In this document: piece by piece, positions 1 through 5,858 of the stretch | Layout of the letters: every line of letters starts with the position of its first letter | How positions within the stretch are numbered: position 1 is the stretch's first letter | Assembly (NCBI GenBank): GCA_903832475.1 | Contig: CAILBQ010000451.1 | Coordinates: 1 to 7,677, forward strand | DNA length: 7,677 bases | From: an uncultured Acidobacteriota bacterium | Lineage (GTDB): Bacteria; Acidobacteriota; Terriglobia; Terriglobales; Acidobacteriaceae | Direction: 5' to 3' | The notes under the pieces: model-generated | Told to the model about the DNA's origin: nothing | The model's input: the letters and a program-made list of their open reading frames with translations, nothing else | The model's database searches: none | Program-made: the position numbers and the translations under genes

Positions 1-1034
1 CGATAGGTGCCCATGTGGGCGGTGTTGCCGTAGAAGAGAATGCGCGTGGTTCCCTTGCGTTTGGGCACCCAGCTATGGCGGAGTTCGAACTCGCCGTTCT
101 GGCCGTGGGCGCGACTGAACGCCCAGTCAAGATCAATGCCGTTGGCGACGACGGGCATGGCGAAGAGGCCGTATCGAATGCTCCAGGAGCGATCGTCGTA
201 CTCCGCCAGGCCGCCCACGGTGTAGCCGCGCGTGTCGGCTGCGTAGTCCCATGCGCCGTTGTTGTCGATGGTCCAGTTCATGAACTGCAGATGGCTGTCG
301 GAACCAACACCGTTGATGTCGAAGAAGTCCGGCAGCGTCATCTTCCCTACGCGGAACTCGATGCGGCGCACGGACACGGCAGGCGCCAATGCGAACGGGC
401 CAGGAGCCTGCTCGGTGGTCTGCTGGGACAGGCCGAAGACCTGATGAATTTCGTAGCGTGCGGTATAGGGAACGGAGCCGAGGTTTGGGTTGCGTACGAC
501 GTCCAGGTTGGTGAAGCCGGCCAGGCCAAGCGCTTGACTGAGTCCGCGACCGCCTGCGGCTTCTTCATCGTAGATAAAGTCGGTGTTATTGCGGATGGAA
601 TGATTGCGACGAATTGCAGTATAGAAAGTGCCGACCAAGGAGGTCTTGTATTCGAGCGAGTTACGAAAACTGTTGGTTCCCTGATAAGTCGAATGAAAGC
701 CGGGACGGCCTTGGAAGATGATATTTGCCTGGCCGGAAAGCCACCACTGACTTTCGGGGTGAGGAAGCATACTGACGGCGGGTGCGTCCTGCCTTTCCGA
801 GCCGGTGGGGGTGGTATCGGTGGACTTGCGGCCGATGCCGTCATGCTGGCCTGGATAGGCAATGAGAAGGGAGTTGCTGGCTGGGATGAGGGAAACGGGA
901 GCGGGCACTTGAGGTTCGGGCGCGGAAGGCAGACCCGGAGTCTGCGTGAACGACGCCTGAGAGGAGAGGACCGCACCGAGGCAGAGAGTTGCGATGGCAA
1001 ACCTGGAGCGGCGGAATTGAATCAGGAGTCTCAG
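1..1034 (-). CDS. OprB-like carbohydrate porin, C-terminal part missing (window edge)
   Basis: This is probably an outer-membrane beta-barrel channel of the OprB-like carbohydrate-selective porin family. The frame is open from 1034 to the left edge (344 codons plus two bases), so the rest of the barrel lies outside the window. Residues 1-27 look like a signal peptide: Arg-rich start (R2, R8, R9, R11), hydrophobic core FAIATLCLGAVL, then SSQA. A Pro-rich linker follows. The family-like part begins at W97-W98 (WWLSGQANIIFQ) and includes GKMTLPDFFDING (230-242) and FMNWTIDNNGAWDYAADTRGY (251-271), which resemble the conserved barrel strands of OprB-like porins. No ATG, GTG or TTG lies in frame near the signal peptide. 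The first ATG is residue 89 and would delete it. CTG at 1034-1032, five bases after GGAGAGG, is therefore chosen as start. Substrate is unknown. It diverges from a metalloregulator gene, so metal-linked expression is possible. The family call is from recognition, not a search. Confidence 0.8.
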   Translation of the reverse strand, partial: MRLLIQFRRSRFAIATLCLGAVLSSQASFTQTPGLPSAPEPQVPAPVSLIPASNSLLIAYPGQHDGIGRKSTDTTPTGSERQDAPAVSMLPHPESQWWLSGQANIIFQGRPGFHSTYQGTNSFRNSLEYKTSLVGTFYTAIRRNHSIRNNTDFIYDEEAAGGRGLSQALGLAGFTNLDVVRNPNLGSVPYTARYEIHQVFGLSQQTTEQAPGPFALAPAVSVRRIEFRVGKMTLPDFFDINGVGSDSHLQFMNWTIDNNGAWDYAADTRGYTVGGLAEYDDRSWSIRYGLFAMPVVANGIDLDWAFSRAHGQNGEFELRHSWVPKRKGTTRILFYGNTAHMGTY

Positions 1035-1039
1035 TGTCG

Positions 1040-1046
1040 CCTCTCC
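1040..1046 (-). promoter_or_regulatory. Shine-Dalgarno supporting a CTG start of the porin
   Basis: On the minus strand GGAGAGG lies five bases before CTG at 1034-1032, which opens the frame just ahead of the signal peptide. The next in-frame candidates, CTG at 1025 and ATT at 1022, are 14 and 17 bases away, too far for this ribosome binding site. This decides the start for a frame that has no standard initiation codon. Confidence 0.5.
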
Positions 1047-1086
1047 GCAGGTAGTGGTTCTGTGTGTTTGGGAGTATGATCTGGGG

Positions 1087-1114
1087 TTGCAACAGAAGCA
1101 TACCCCTGTATGGT
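1087..1114 (+). promoter_or_regulatory. Possible sigma-70-like promoter of the metalloregulator gene
   Basis: TTGCAA (1087-1092) and TATGGT (1109-1114) are separated by 16 bases. Both hexamers are only partial matches to -35 and -10 consensus. If real, the -10 region lies inside the operator cluster, so a bound repressor would block polymerase. No convincing promoter was found for the divergent porin. Confidence 0.25.
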
Positions 1115-1138
1115 ATATACCATACCCCCCGTGGGTAT
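1100..1138. promoter_or_regulatory. Tandem CsoR/RcnR-type operator cluster
   Basis: Two copies of the same interrupted palindrome, ATACC-N7-GGTAT, lie at 1100-1116 and 1122-1138, with start-to-start spacing of 22 bases (about two helical turns). The second contains a run of six C (1125-1130) flanked by ATA and GGGTAT. This is the layout known for operators of the CsoR/FrmR/RcnR family: a G/C tract flanked by AT-rich inverted repeats. Between them, the inner half-sites form a perfect 18-base palindrome, GTATGGTATATACCATAC (1108-1125). The cluster lies 48 bases before the metalloregulator start and 65 bases before the divergent porin start, so it could control both. The motif is seen directly; the binding protein is inferred. 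Confidence 0.7.
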
Positions 1139-1186
1139 AGGAAAAGAATGTGAAAATGAAGGGTCTGGGGTTGAACAGGAGCGGAA

Positions 1187-1459
1187 ATGTCTCATGAGGA
1201 GCGGGAAAAGATTAAGCTGCAGCAGCGCATTCGCAAGCTGCGTGGGCAACTGGACGCGGTCGAGCGATCGCTGTCGGACAAGGATGATTGCGGAGACCAA
1301 TTGATGCTGCTGGCGGCGGTGAGAGGCGGCGTGAACAGCCTGATGGGGGAAGTGCTGGAGAGGCATGTTCGTTTTCACCTGACGGACGGATCGAAAGAAA
1401 AGATTGCTCCCGAACTGGCAGAAGACCTGATCGACCTGGTGCGGGCCTATCTCAAGTAA
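1187..1459 (+). CDS. CsoR/FrmR/RcnR-family metal-sensing transcriptional repressor, RcnR-like
   Basis: This 90-aa, all-helical cytoplasmic repressor belongs to the family once called DUF156. Family members form tetramers, bind G/C-tract operators and release DNA on binding metal or formaldehyde. The family core is visible as RIRKLRGQLDAVERSL (14-29) and LAAVRGGVNSLMGEVLERHVRFH (42-64), and the end (LVRAYLK) is nearly that of FrmR. The sensor residues are His3, Cys35, His60 and His64. That combination at those positions is the Ni/Co site of E. coli RcnR. Copper CsoR has Cys in place of the last His and FrmR has Glu. Start: ATG at 1187 with AGGAG (1177-1181) five bases upstream, which also places His3 correctly. 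It diverges from the porin gene, and a double operator upstream suggests autoregulation. Nickel/cobalt specificity is inferred from residues only. The 209 bases behind it (1460-1668) hold no gene and no clear terminator. Confidence 0.9.
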   Translation: MSHEEREKIKLQQRIRKLRGQLDAVERSLSDKDDCGDQLMLLAAVRGGVNSLMGEVLERHVRFHLTDGSKEKIAPELAEDLIDLVRAYLK

Positions 1460-1668
1460 GTTGCAAGGATCAAGGTACGAAACCGATGTGAATGAAGGAT
1501 GAATCCGGCACCTGCCGTGCGAGCGGATGAGGCTACGCCGCTGAGGCTCCGGTTGGTCGTCCTGGTTGTCGACTCGCTGATGGGGTCGCCGTGAGCTTGA
1601 TTTGTGCACGGTTCAGGGAACCGGCGGGCTGCCCCTATGCCCTGCACTCTGTTTTTTCTTCTCTGCAC

Positions 1669-3069
1669 TTATGGTTCGAATTCGTCCCAGATGCGGCGAT
1701 TTTTGGTTTCGGGGAGGAAGATGAAGCCGACGAAGAAGGTCATGGTGGCGATGGCGATGGGCCAGACCAGGCCCATGTACTTGGCGTTGACGTCCCCGGG
1801 GTGGTGGGTGAGCCACCAGGCGGCGATCCAGGTGGCCATCAACGGCGTGAGGCCGCCGAATTCGCCGTTGCCGAGGTGGTAGGGGATGGACATGGAGGTG
1901 TAGCGAATGCGGGCCGGGAACAATTCGACGAGGAGCGCGGCGATGGGAGCGTAGACCAGGGCGACGGGGATGATCTGGAGGACGAGCAGGAACACCATGA
2001 GCGGCTCGTTGATGGTTAGGATGGTGTGGCCGTCGACGATGGTCTTGGTGACGGCACCGGCAATGGCGTGATAGAGGGGCCAGTAGGAGACGGCGGCGAG
2101 GGCGCAGCCGGATAGCAGGATGGGCTTGCGGCCTACTTTGTCGGACAGCCATCCGAAGAGGACGCAGAAGGGTGTTCCCAGCACCAGCGCGATGGCAATC
2201 ATGATGTAGGCGTCTTTGTAGTTGATACCCAATGTCTTGGTGAGGAAGACGAGGGCGTAGAACTGGCCGGTATACCAGATGGCGCCTTGGCCGGCGGTGG
2301 CTCCGAAGAGGGCTACGGCAATCAGGCGCCAGTTGCGGCCGCTGATCTGGGTAATGGGGCTGGAGGAGGACTTGCCTTCGCGCTTGAGTTTGGAAAAGAG
2401 GGGAGATTCTTTGAGCTTGATGCGGAGCCATAAGGAAATAGCGACAAGCACCAGAGAGAGCAGGAAGGGAATGCGCCATCCCCAGGCCTGGAAGGCGGCG
2501 TCTCCGAACTGGACGCGCACGATAAGGACAATGATGAGGGCGGCGAAAAGGCCGAGGGTGGCGGTGGTCTGGATGAAGGAGGTATAGAGGCCGCGCTGGT
2601 GGTCGGGGGCGTGTTCGGCGACGAAGGTGGCGCTGCCGCCGTATTCGCCGCCGAGGGCCAGGCCTTGCAGACAGCGCAGGGCGACGAGCAGGATGGGCGC
2701 GAGGACGCCGACCTTCTGGTAGGTGGGCAGCAGGCCGATGCCGAAGGTGGACAGGCCCATGATGCTGAGAGTGACGATGAAGGTGTATCGGCGGCCGATG
2801 AGGTCGCCAATGTGGCCGAAGAAGGCGGCGCCGAAGGGGCGCACGGCGAAGCCGGCCCACAGGGCTCCGAGGGAGTAGAGAAAGCCGGTGGCAAGGTTCC
2901 CGGGGAAAAACTGTCCGCTGAGGACGACGGTGAGGATGGCGTAGAGGTAGAAGTCGTACCACTCAATAAGGGTTCCGGCGGAGGAGGCGAGGATGACGTG
3001 GGTCAGGGACGACGCGCCCTGGAGGGCCTCGGTGCGGATGGCAGAGGAAGTGGCGGAATTGGTTGACAT
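1669..3069 (-). CDS. MFS transporter, metabolite:H+ symporter (MHS) family
   Basis: This is an inner-membrane proton-coupled importer of the MHS branch of the major facilitator superfamily (relatives ProP, KgtP, ShiA), about 466 aa with about twelve hydrophobic segments. Numbered from the chosen ATG, the N-terminal family signature SSAGTLIEWYDFYLYA lies around 29-44, the loop 2-3 motif GHIGDLIGRR at 85-94, RCLQGLALGGEYGGS at about 132-146, and the second-half copy GWLSDKVGRKP at 306-316. The polar stretch between TM5-6 and TM7 (KLKREGKSSSS) is the usual cytoplasmic loop. Start: ATG at 3069, ten bases after GAGGT (3084-3080), gives a typical N-terminus about 28 residues before the first helix. 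A longer frame opens with TTG at 3138 but lacks a Shine-Dalgarno. The gene follows galE on the same strand (75-base gap), so the two may be co-transcribed. Substrate cannot be read from sequence; small organic acids or betaine-like compounds are usual in the family. Confidence 0.88.
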   Translation of the reverse strand: MSTNSATSSAIRTEALQGASSLTHVILASSAGTLIEWYDFYLYAILTVVLSGQFFPGNLATGFLYSLGALWAGFAVRPFGAAFFGHIGDLIGRRYTFIVTLSIMGLSTFGIGLLPTYQKVGVLAPILLVALRCLQGLALGGEYGGSATFVAEHAPDHQRGLYTSFIQTTATLGLFAALIIVLIVRVQFGDAAFQAWGWRIPFLLSLVLVAISLWLRIKLKESPLFSKLKREGKSSSSPITQISGRNWRLIAVALFGATAGQGAIWYTGQFYALVFLTKTLGINYKDAYIMIAIALVLGTPFCVLFGWLSDKVGRKPILLSGCALAAVSYWPLYHAIAGAVTKTIVDGHTILTINEPLMVFLLVLQIIPVALVYAPIAALLVELFPARIRYTSMSIPYHLGNGEFGGLTPLMATWIAAWWLTHHPGDVNAKYMGLVWPIAIATMTFFVGFIFLPETKNRRIWDEFEP

Positions 3070-3144
3070 CAGTGGGACGACCTCGGGAATGGATGGAATC
3101 GGTTCCTCAAGGTCACGGGCGGAGGGAGGGCGTGTCAAGTGAAT

Positions 3145-4179
3145 TTATGACGCTGATTTCCGGTAGCGCTTCTGGTGCCAGATCCAGGCAGTGCGAATGA
3201 TGTCGTCGATGGCCGGGTAGTTGGGCTTCCAGTGGAGTTCGGCGATGGCTTTTTCGCTGCCGGCGATGAGGAAGGCGGGGTCACCGGGGCGGCGGGGTTG
3301 AAGTTCGACGGGGATGGGGTGGCCGGTGACGCGGCGGACGGAGTCGATGACTTCCTTGACGGTAAAGCCGGCGCCGTTGCCAAGGTTGTAGATGAGTCGG
3401 GCGTTGGCGGCCTCGGGGGTTTCGAGGGCCTGAAGGGCGAGGAGATGGGCGTCAGCGAGGTCGGAGACGTGGACGTAGTCGCGGACGCAGGTGCCGTCGT
3501 GGGTGGGGTAGTCGTCGCCGAAGATTTTGATGGCGGGGCGGCGGCCGAGGGCGACGTCGAGGATGAGCGGGATGAGATGGGATTCTGGCTCGTGGGCTTC
3601 GCCGCTGACGATGTGGCCGCTTCCCTTCCCGCCGGTTTCAGGAGCGCCTGCGACGTTGAAGTAACGCAGGGAGGCGGAGCGCAGGCCGTGAATTTTGTGG
3701 AACCAGCCGAGCATGTATTCGACGAGGAGTTTGGACTCACCGTAGGCATTGGAGGGGCGAAGGGCGGCGGTTTCGGGGATGGGGACGGTTTCCGGTTCTC
3801 CATAGACGGCGGCGGTGGAAGAGAAGACGAGGCGCTTCGGGCCGCAGGCGAGGACGGATTCGAGCAGGGCCAGGGTGGAGGCGGTGTTGTTACGGAAGTA
3901 AACTTCCGGATGCTTCATGGACTCGCCGGCTTCGATAAGGGCGGCGAAGTGGAGGACGCCGTCGAAGGGAGTTCCGGCAGCGGTGGCGGCGCGGAAGAGG
4001 CCCTCGATGCGGGGACGGTCGGCGATGTCGCAGTCGATGAATTCAGCCGCTGGCGGGAGGAAATCGCGGGTGGCGTGGCACAGGTTGTCGACGATGGTGA
4101 CGGAGTGGCCTTTTTCGAGGAGAAGGGCGGCGACGGTTCCGCCCACGTAGCCTGCACCGCCGGTAACCAGTATTTTCAT
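3145..4179 (-). CDS. galE: UDP-glucose 4-epimerase
   Basis: This cytoplasmic NAD-dependent enzyme interconverts UDP-glucose and UDP-galactose, serving galactose use (Leloir pathway) and supply of galactosyl units for surface polysaccharide. It is full length at 344 aa, as usual for GalE. The extended SDR features are all present: the nucleotide-binding loop TGGAGYVGG (6-14), acidic D31 ending strand 2 (IVDN), FAALIEAGESM (78-88), the catalytic serine region FSSTAAVYG (119-127), and the YxxxK pair Y146/K150 in NAYGESK. RYFNVAGA and DGTCVRDYVHVSDLADAH are further GalE hallmarks. No active-site residue appears lost. Start: ATG at 4179. The ribosome site is weak (AAAGGG about ten bases upstream, then a T run), but the N-terminus MKILVTGGAG is exactly that of the family. 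It is the first gene of a likely galE-transporter pair. A TATACA -10-like hexamer lies at 4208-4213 on the minus strand without a good -35. Confidence 0.96.
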   Translation of the reverse strand: MKILVTGGAGYVGGTVAALLLEKGHSVTIVDNLCHATRDFLPPAAEFIDCDIADRPRIEGLFRAATAAGTPFDGVLHFAALIEAGESMKHPEVYFRNNTASTLALLESVLACGPKRLVFSSTAAVYGEPETVPIPETAALRPSNAYGESKLLVEYMLGWFHKIHGLRSASLRYFNVAGAPETGGKGSGHIVSGEAHEPESHLIPLILDVALGRRPAIKIFGDDYPTHDGTCVRDYVHVSDLADAHLLALQALETPEAANARLIYNLGNGAGFTVKEVIDSVRRVTGHPIPVELQPRRPGDPAFLIAGSEKAIAELHWKPNYPAIDDIIRTAWIWHQKRYRKSAS

Positions 4180-4257
4180 TAAAAAAATGCCCTTTTCGGG
4201 GGATATGTGTATAACTTTAGATCATTACACAGGCTGAACAGGCAGTTGGAAAATGAA

Positions 4258-4279
4258 GTAGACTGTTCGTAGACCGTTC
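4258..4279. repeat. 11-base tandem direct repeat
   Basis: GTAGACTGTTC (4258-4268) is followed immediately by GTAGACCGTTC (4269-4279), with one mismatch. The period of 11 bases is close to one helical turn, which would place both copies on the same DNA face, as in direct-repeat binding sites of some response regulators. It lies 79 bases upstream of galE. A chance duplication is possible. Confidence 0.6.
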
Positions 4280-4554
4280 TACAAGACGGCGAGCCGATGT
4301 AGTATCCGCTGGGATAGTTGTACCTGGAACGTTCAATAAGTTATTGATTTCGTTCATCGGGCGACACCGGCATTAGGGAGAGCCTCTTAGGCTCAGTGTA
4401 TTGGGACGGGAAGGCAGCCTCAAAATTCGGGGCAGGCCGTGAACGATTCATAGTGCCATACGTCTGAATGAAGTACTGCTTCTGTCCGATATGAGTCGGT
4501 ACAGACACGGTCATAGACGGCACAATGACAGGACGTAGTCTCGCTCTTGATGCA

Positions 4555-4582
4555 CGGATTCACCTCCCTGACAGGGTATCCG
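4555..4582 (+). promoter_or_regulatory. Two-part hairpin or palindrome in the TonB gene leader
   Basis: CGGAT (4555-4559) pairs with ATCCG (4578-4582), and inside it CCCTG (4566-4570) pairs with CAGGG (4572-4576) across a single A. The left internal loop carries CACCT, so CACCTCC (4561-4567) resembles the anti-Shine-Dalgarno end of 16S rRNA. It lies 76 bases before the TonB-family start codon. It may be an operator, an RNA hairpin, or neutral. Confidence 0.35.
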
Positions 4583-4644
4583 TATCGGCCAATGCAACTC
4601 AGCCCGGCTTTGCCGGTCATACCGCGAGTGAATTCCCCGCGATC

Positions 4645-4649
4645 GAGGA
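4645..4649 (+). promoter_or_regulatory. Shine-Dalgarno deciding the TonB-family start
   Basis: GAGGA lies eight bases before ATG at 4658. A second GAGGA at 4652-4656 is too close to that ATG to act. An in-frame ATG at 4547 would add 37 residues with no family resemblance and has no matching ribosome site, so 4658 is preferred. Confidence 0.65.
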
Positions 4650-4657
4650 CTGAGGAC

Positions 4658-5737
4658 ATGCCATCGACTCCCTACGCTGGACGCGCCCGATTCGGATTAC
4701 TGCCGGAGCCCGAACGGAACCCAGCATCGATTATCACCAGCTTTATTATCAACGGCGGCATTGTGGCGCTGGTATTGATTGGTGGGACGTTTGTCCACCA
4801 CGAGATCCAGGTGCGCAAGATGGAATCGACGACGCTCATCATCCCGGTCTCAGAACCGCCTGAGATCAAGGTGAAGGTGAAGATGCCGCCACCGCCGAAG
4901 CTGCCGACTCCGCCGAAGGTGGAGATTGCGAAGCTGGAAGCACCGAAGATCAACATGCCGAAGGTGGAGCCGAAGCCTGAGTTGAAACCGCTTCCGCAGG
5001 TGAAGGAAGCGATGGAGCTTCCCAAGGCACCCGCGGCCAAGCCGTCGATCGTGCTGGCGCCGCAGCCCAAGGCTGCGCTGGCAGCAGCAGCAGCCCCCGC
5101 GCTGACGCCGCAGGCAAAACCGTCGACGCAGCTTGCACATTTTGGCGACATGAATGGCGTCACCCCCAATCCCAACGCGACCAAGGCAGCGACGGTGGCG
5201 GCACTGGGCAATCCGTACGGCGGCATGCAGGGACGGGCGGAAGCGCCTCGCGGCGTTGTGGGCTCGACGGGATTTGGCGATGGCGTCAAGTCGGGATCGA
5301 ATGCCGGATCCATGGGCAAGGTGGCATCGGCGGGAATTCCCGGAGGAACTGGAACGGCATTGAACGGCGGCGCATACAGTGGCGGCCAGGGCAAGGTAGC
5401 GGCAGCGGGTATTCCCGGACTGCAGGCAGCCAACAATACGCCGGCGCCCGCGGTGCAGGAGCAGGCCAAGACAACGCCTCCGGTGCTGATCAGTCACTCG
5501 CAGCCGGAATACACGAGCGAGGCGAGGCAGTTGAAGATTCAGGGGGATGTAGTTCTTCGGGTCACGATTACGGCCACCGGGCAGATGGTGGTGCACAACG
5601 TGATCCATGGTCTGGGGCACGGGTTGGATGAGGCCGCAATGCGGTCGGCGCCCACCTACAAGTTCCAGCCGGCGACACGGAATGGACAGCCGGTCGAATA
5701 CACAACCAACATCATCATCAAATTCCAGACTGCTTAA
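4658..5737 (+). CDS. tonB: TonB-family energy transducer protein
   Basis: TonB couples the proton motive force, through ExbB/ExbD, to TonB-dependent receptors in the outer membrane; it is anchored in the inner membrane and spans the periplasm. This copy is 359 aa. It has a short cytoplasmic N-terminus, one membrane anchor at about residues 25-45 (IITSFIINGGIVALVLIGGTF), a Pro/Lys-rich rod at about 65-155 (MPPPPKLPTPPKVEI), an Ala/Gly-rich section at about 160-260 with a repeated GKVA(S/A)AGIPG unit, and a C-terminal TonB domain at about 272-359 (PEYTSEARQLKIQGDVVLRVTI, then DEAAMRSAPTYKFQPATRNGQPVEY). The Gly-rich section is longer than in E. coli TonB and may extend reach. No ExbB or ExbD gene is in the window. 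An M48-like gene follows after 121 bases with no obvious terminator between, so co-transcription is possible. As an isolated paralogue its partner receptor is unknown. Confidence 0.88.
   Translation: MPSTPYAGRARFGLLPEPERNPASIITSFIINGGIVALVLIGGTFVHHEIQVRKMESTTLIIPVSEPPEIKVKVKMPPPPKLPTPPKVEIAKLEAPKINMPKVEPKPELKPLPQVKEAMELPKAPAAKPSIVLAPQPKAALAAAAAPALTPQAKPSTQLAHFGDMNGVTPNPNATKAATVAALGNPYGGMQGRAEAPRGVVGSTGFGDGVKSGSNAGSMGKVASAGIPGGTGTALNGGAYSGGQGKVAAAGIPGLQAANNTPAPAVQEQAKTTPPVLISHSQPEYTSEARQLKIQGDVVLRVTITATGQMVVHNVIHGLGHGLDEAAMRSAPTYKFQPATRNGQPVEYTTNIIIKFQTA
5315..5419 (+). repeat. Repeated Gly-rich unit inside the TonB-family gene
   Basis: The ten-residue unit GKVASAGIPG (residues 220-229, bases 5315-5344) recurs as GKVAAAGIPG (245-254, bases 5390-5419) with a period of 25 residues. 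The DNA copies differ at several positions, including silent ones, so the repeat is old and kept at protein level. A GFGDGVKSG stretch just before it is of similar style. Confidence 0.7.
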
Positions 5738-5858
5738 CGGACGTTAGATTCGCAAGAGAGATCTGGAAAACACTCGGGTCGCAAGCCCTCCATGCCACAA
5801 GCTCGGTGAATGCGATCGGGGAGAACGATACGAAAGAGATTCACCTTAGGAGCTTGAG

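Larger units (their letters stand above)
4180..4657. other. Divergent non-coding region between galE and the TonB-family gene
   Basis: These 478 bases contain no convincing gene. The short frames on both strands show no family resemblance or supporting ribosome site. The stretch is visibly less GC-rich than the coding parts. It must hold the promoters of galE (minus) and of the TonB-family gene (plus), though only a weak -10-like TATACA for galE (4208-4213) was found. Structured elements seen: an 11-base tandem repeat (4258-4279), a small hairpin GAGCCT-CTT-AGGCTC (4380-4394), a two-part hairpin (4555-4582), and CCGGC-TTT-GCCGG (4604-4616). None is followed by a T run, so none is a clear terminator. 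No riboswitch class was recognised. Confidence 0.6.

Noticed and set aside
15..1079. A 354-codon plus-strand frame over the porin
   Set aside because: The minus strand gives an export signal and porin motifs throughout, while the plus product has no family resemblance. It is an antisense shadow.
1031..1609. A 192-codon minus-strand frame across the metalloregulator
   Set aside because: It overlaps the regulator and its operator antisense and shows no domain.
1621..1657. A possible terminator before the T6 run at 1652-1657, downstream of the metalloregulator
   Set aside because: Only short, poorly placed stems precede the T run, with several unpaired bases between, so it is not a convincing intrinsic terminator.
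3070..3138. Extension of the MFS transporter to a TTG at 3138
   Set aside because: It has no Shine-Dalgarno, adds 23 residues not typical of the family, and the TTG is part of a TTGACA that could instead be a -35 element.
3175..4182. A 335-codon plus-strand frame opposite galE
   Set aside because: It is a Gly/Asp/Val-rich translation of the antisense strand of an unmistakable GalE.
4380..4550. A possible cobalamin-type riboswitch ahead of the TonB-family gene
   Set aside because: TonB-linked leaders often carry one, but no B12-box-like conserved core could be matched.
4420..4659. A 79-codon minus-strand frame in the galE-TonB gap, and a GTG-started 14-codon frame inside it with a good GGAGGTG site near 4567
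   Set aside because: Neither product resembles a known protein. The GGAGGTG is the reverse complement of the CACCTCC noted in the leader and may be chance.
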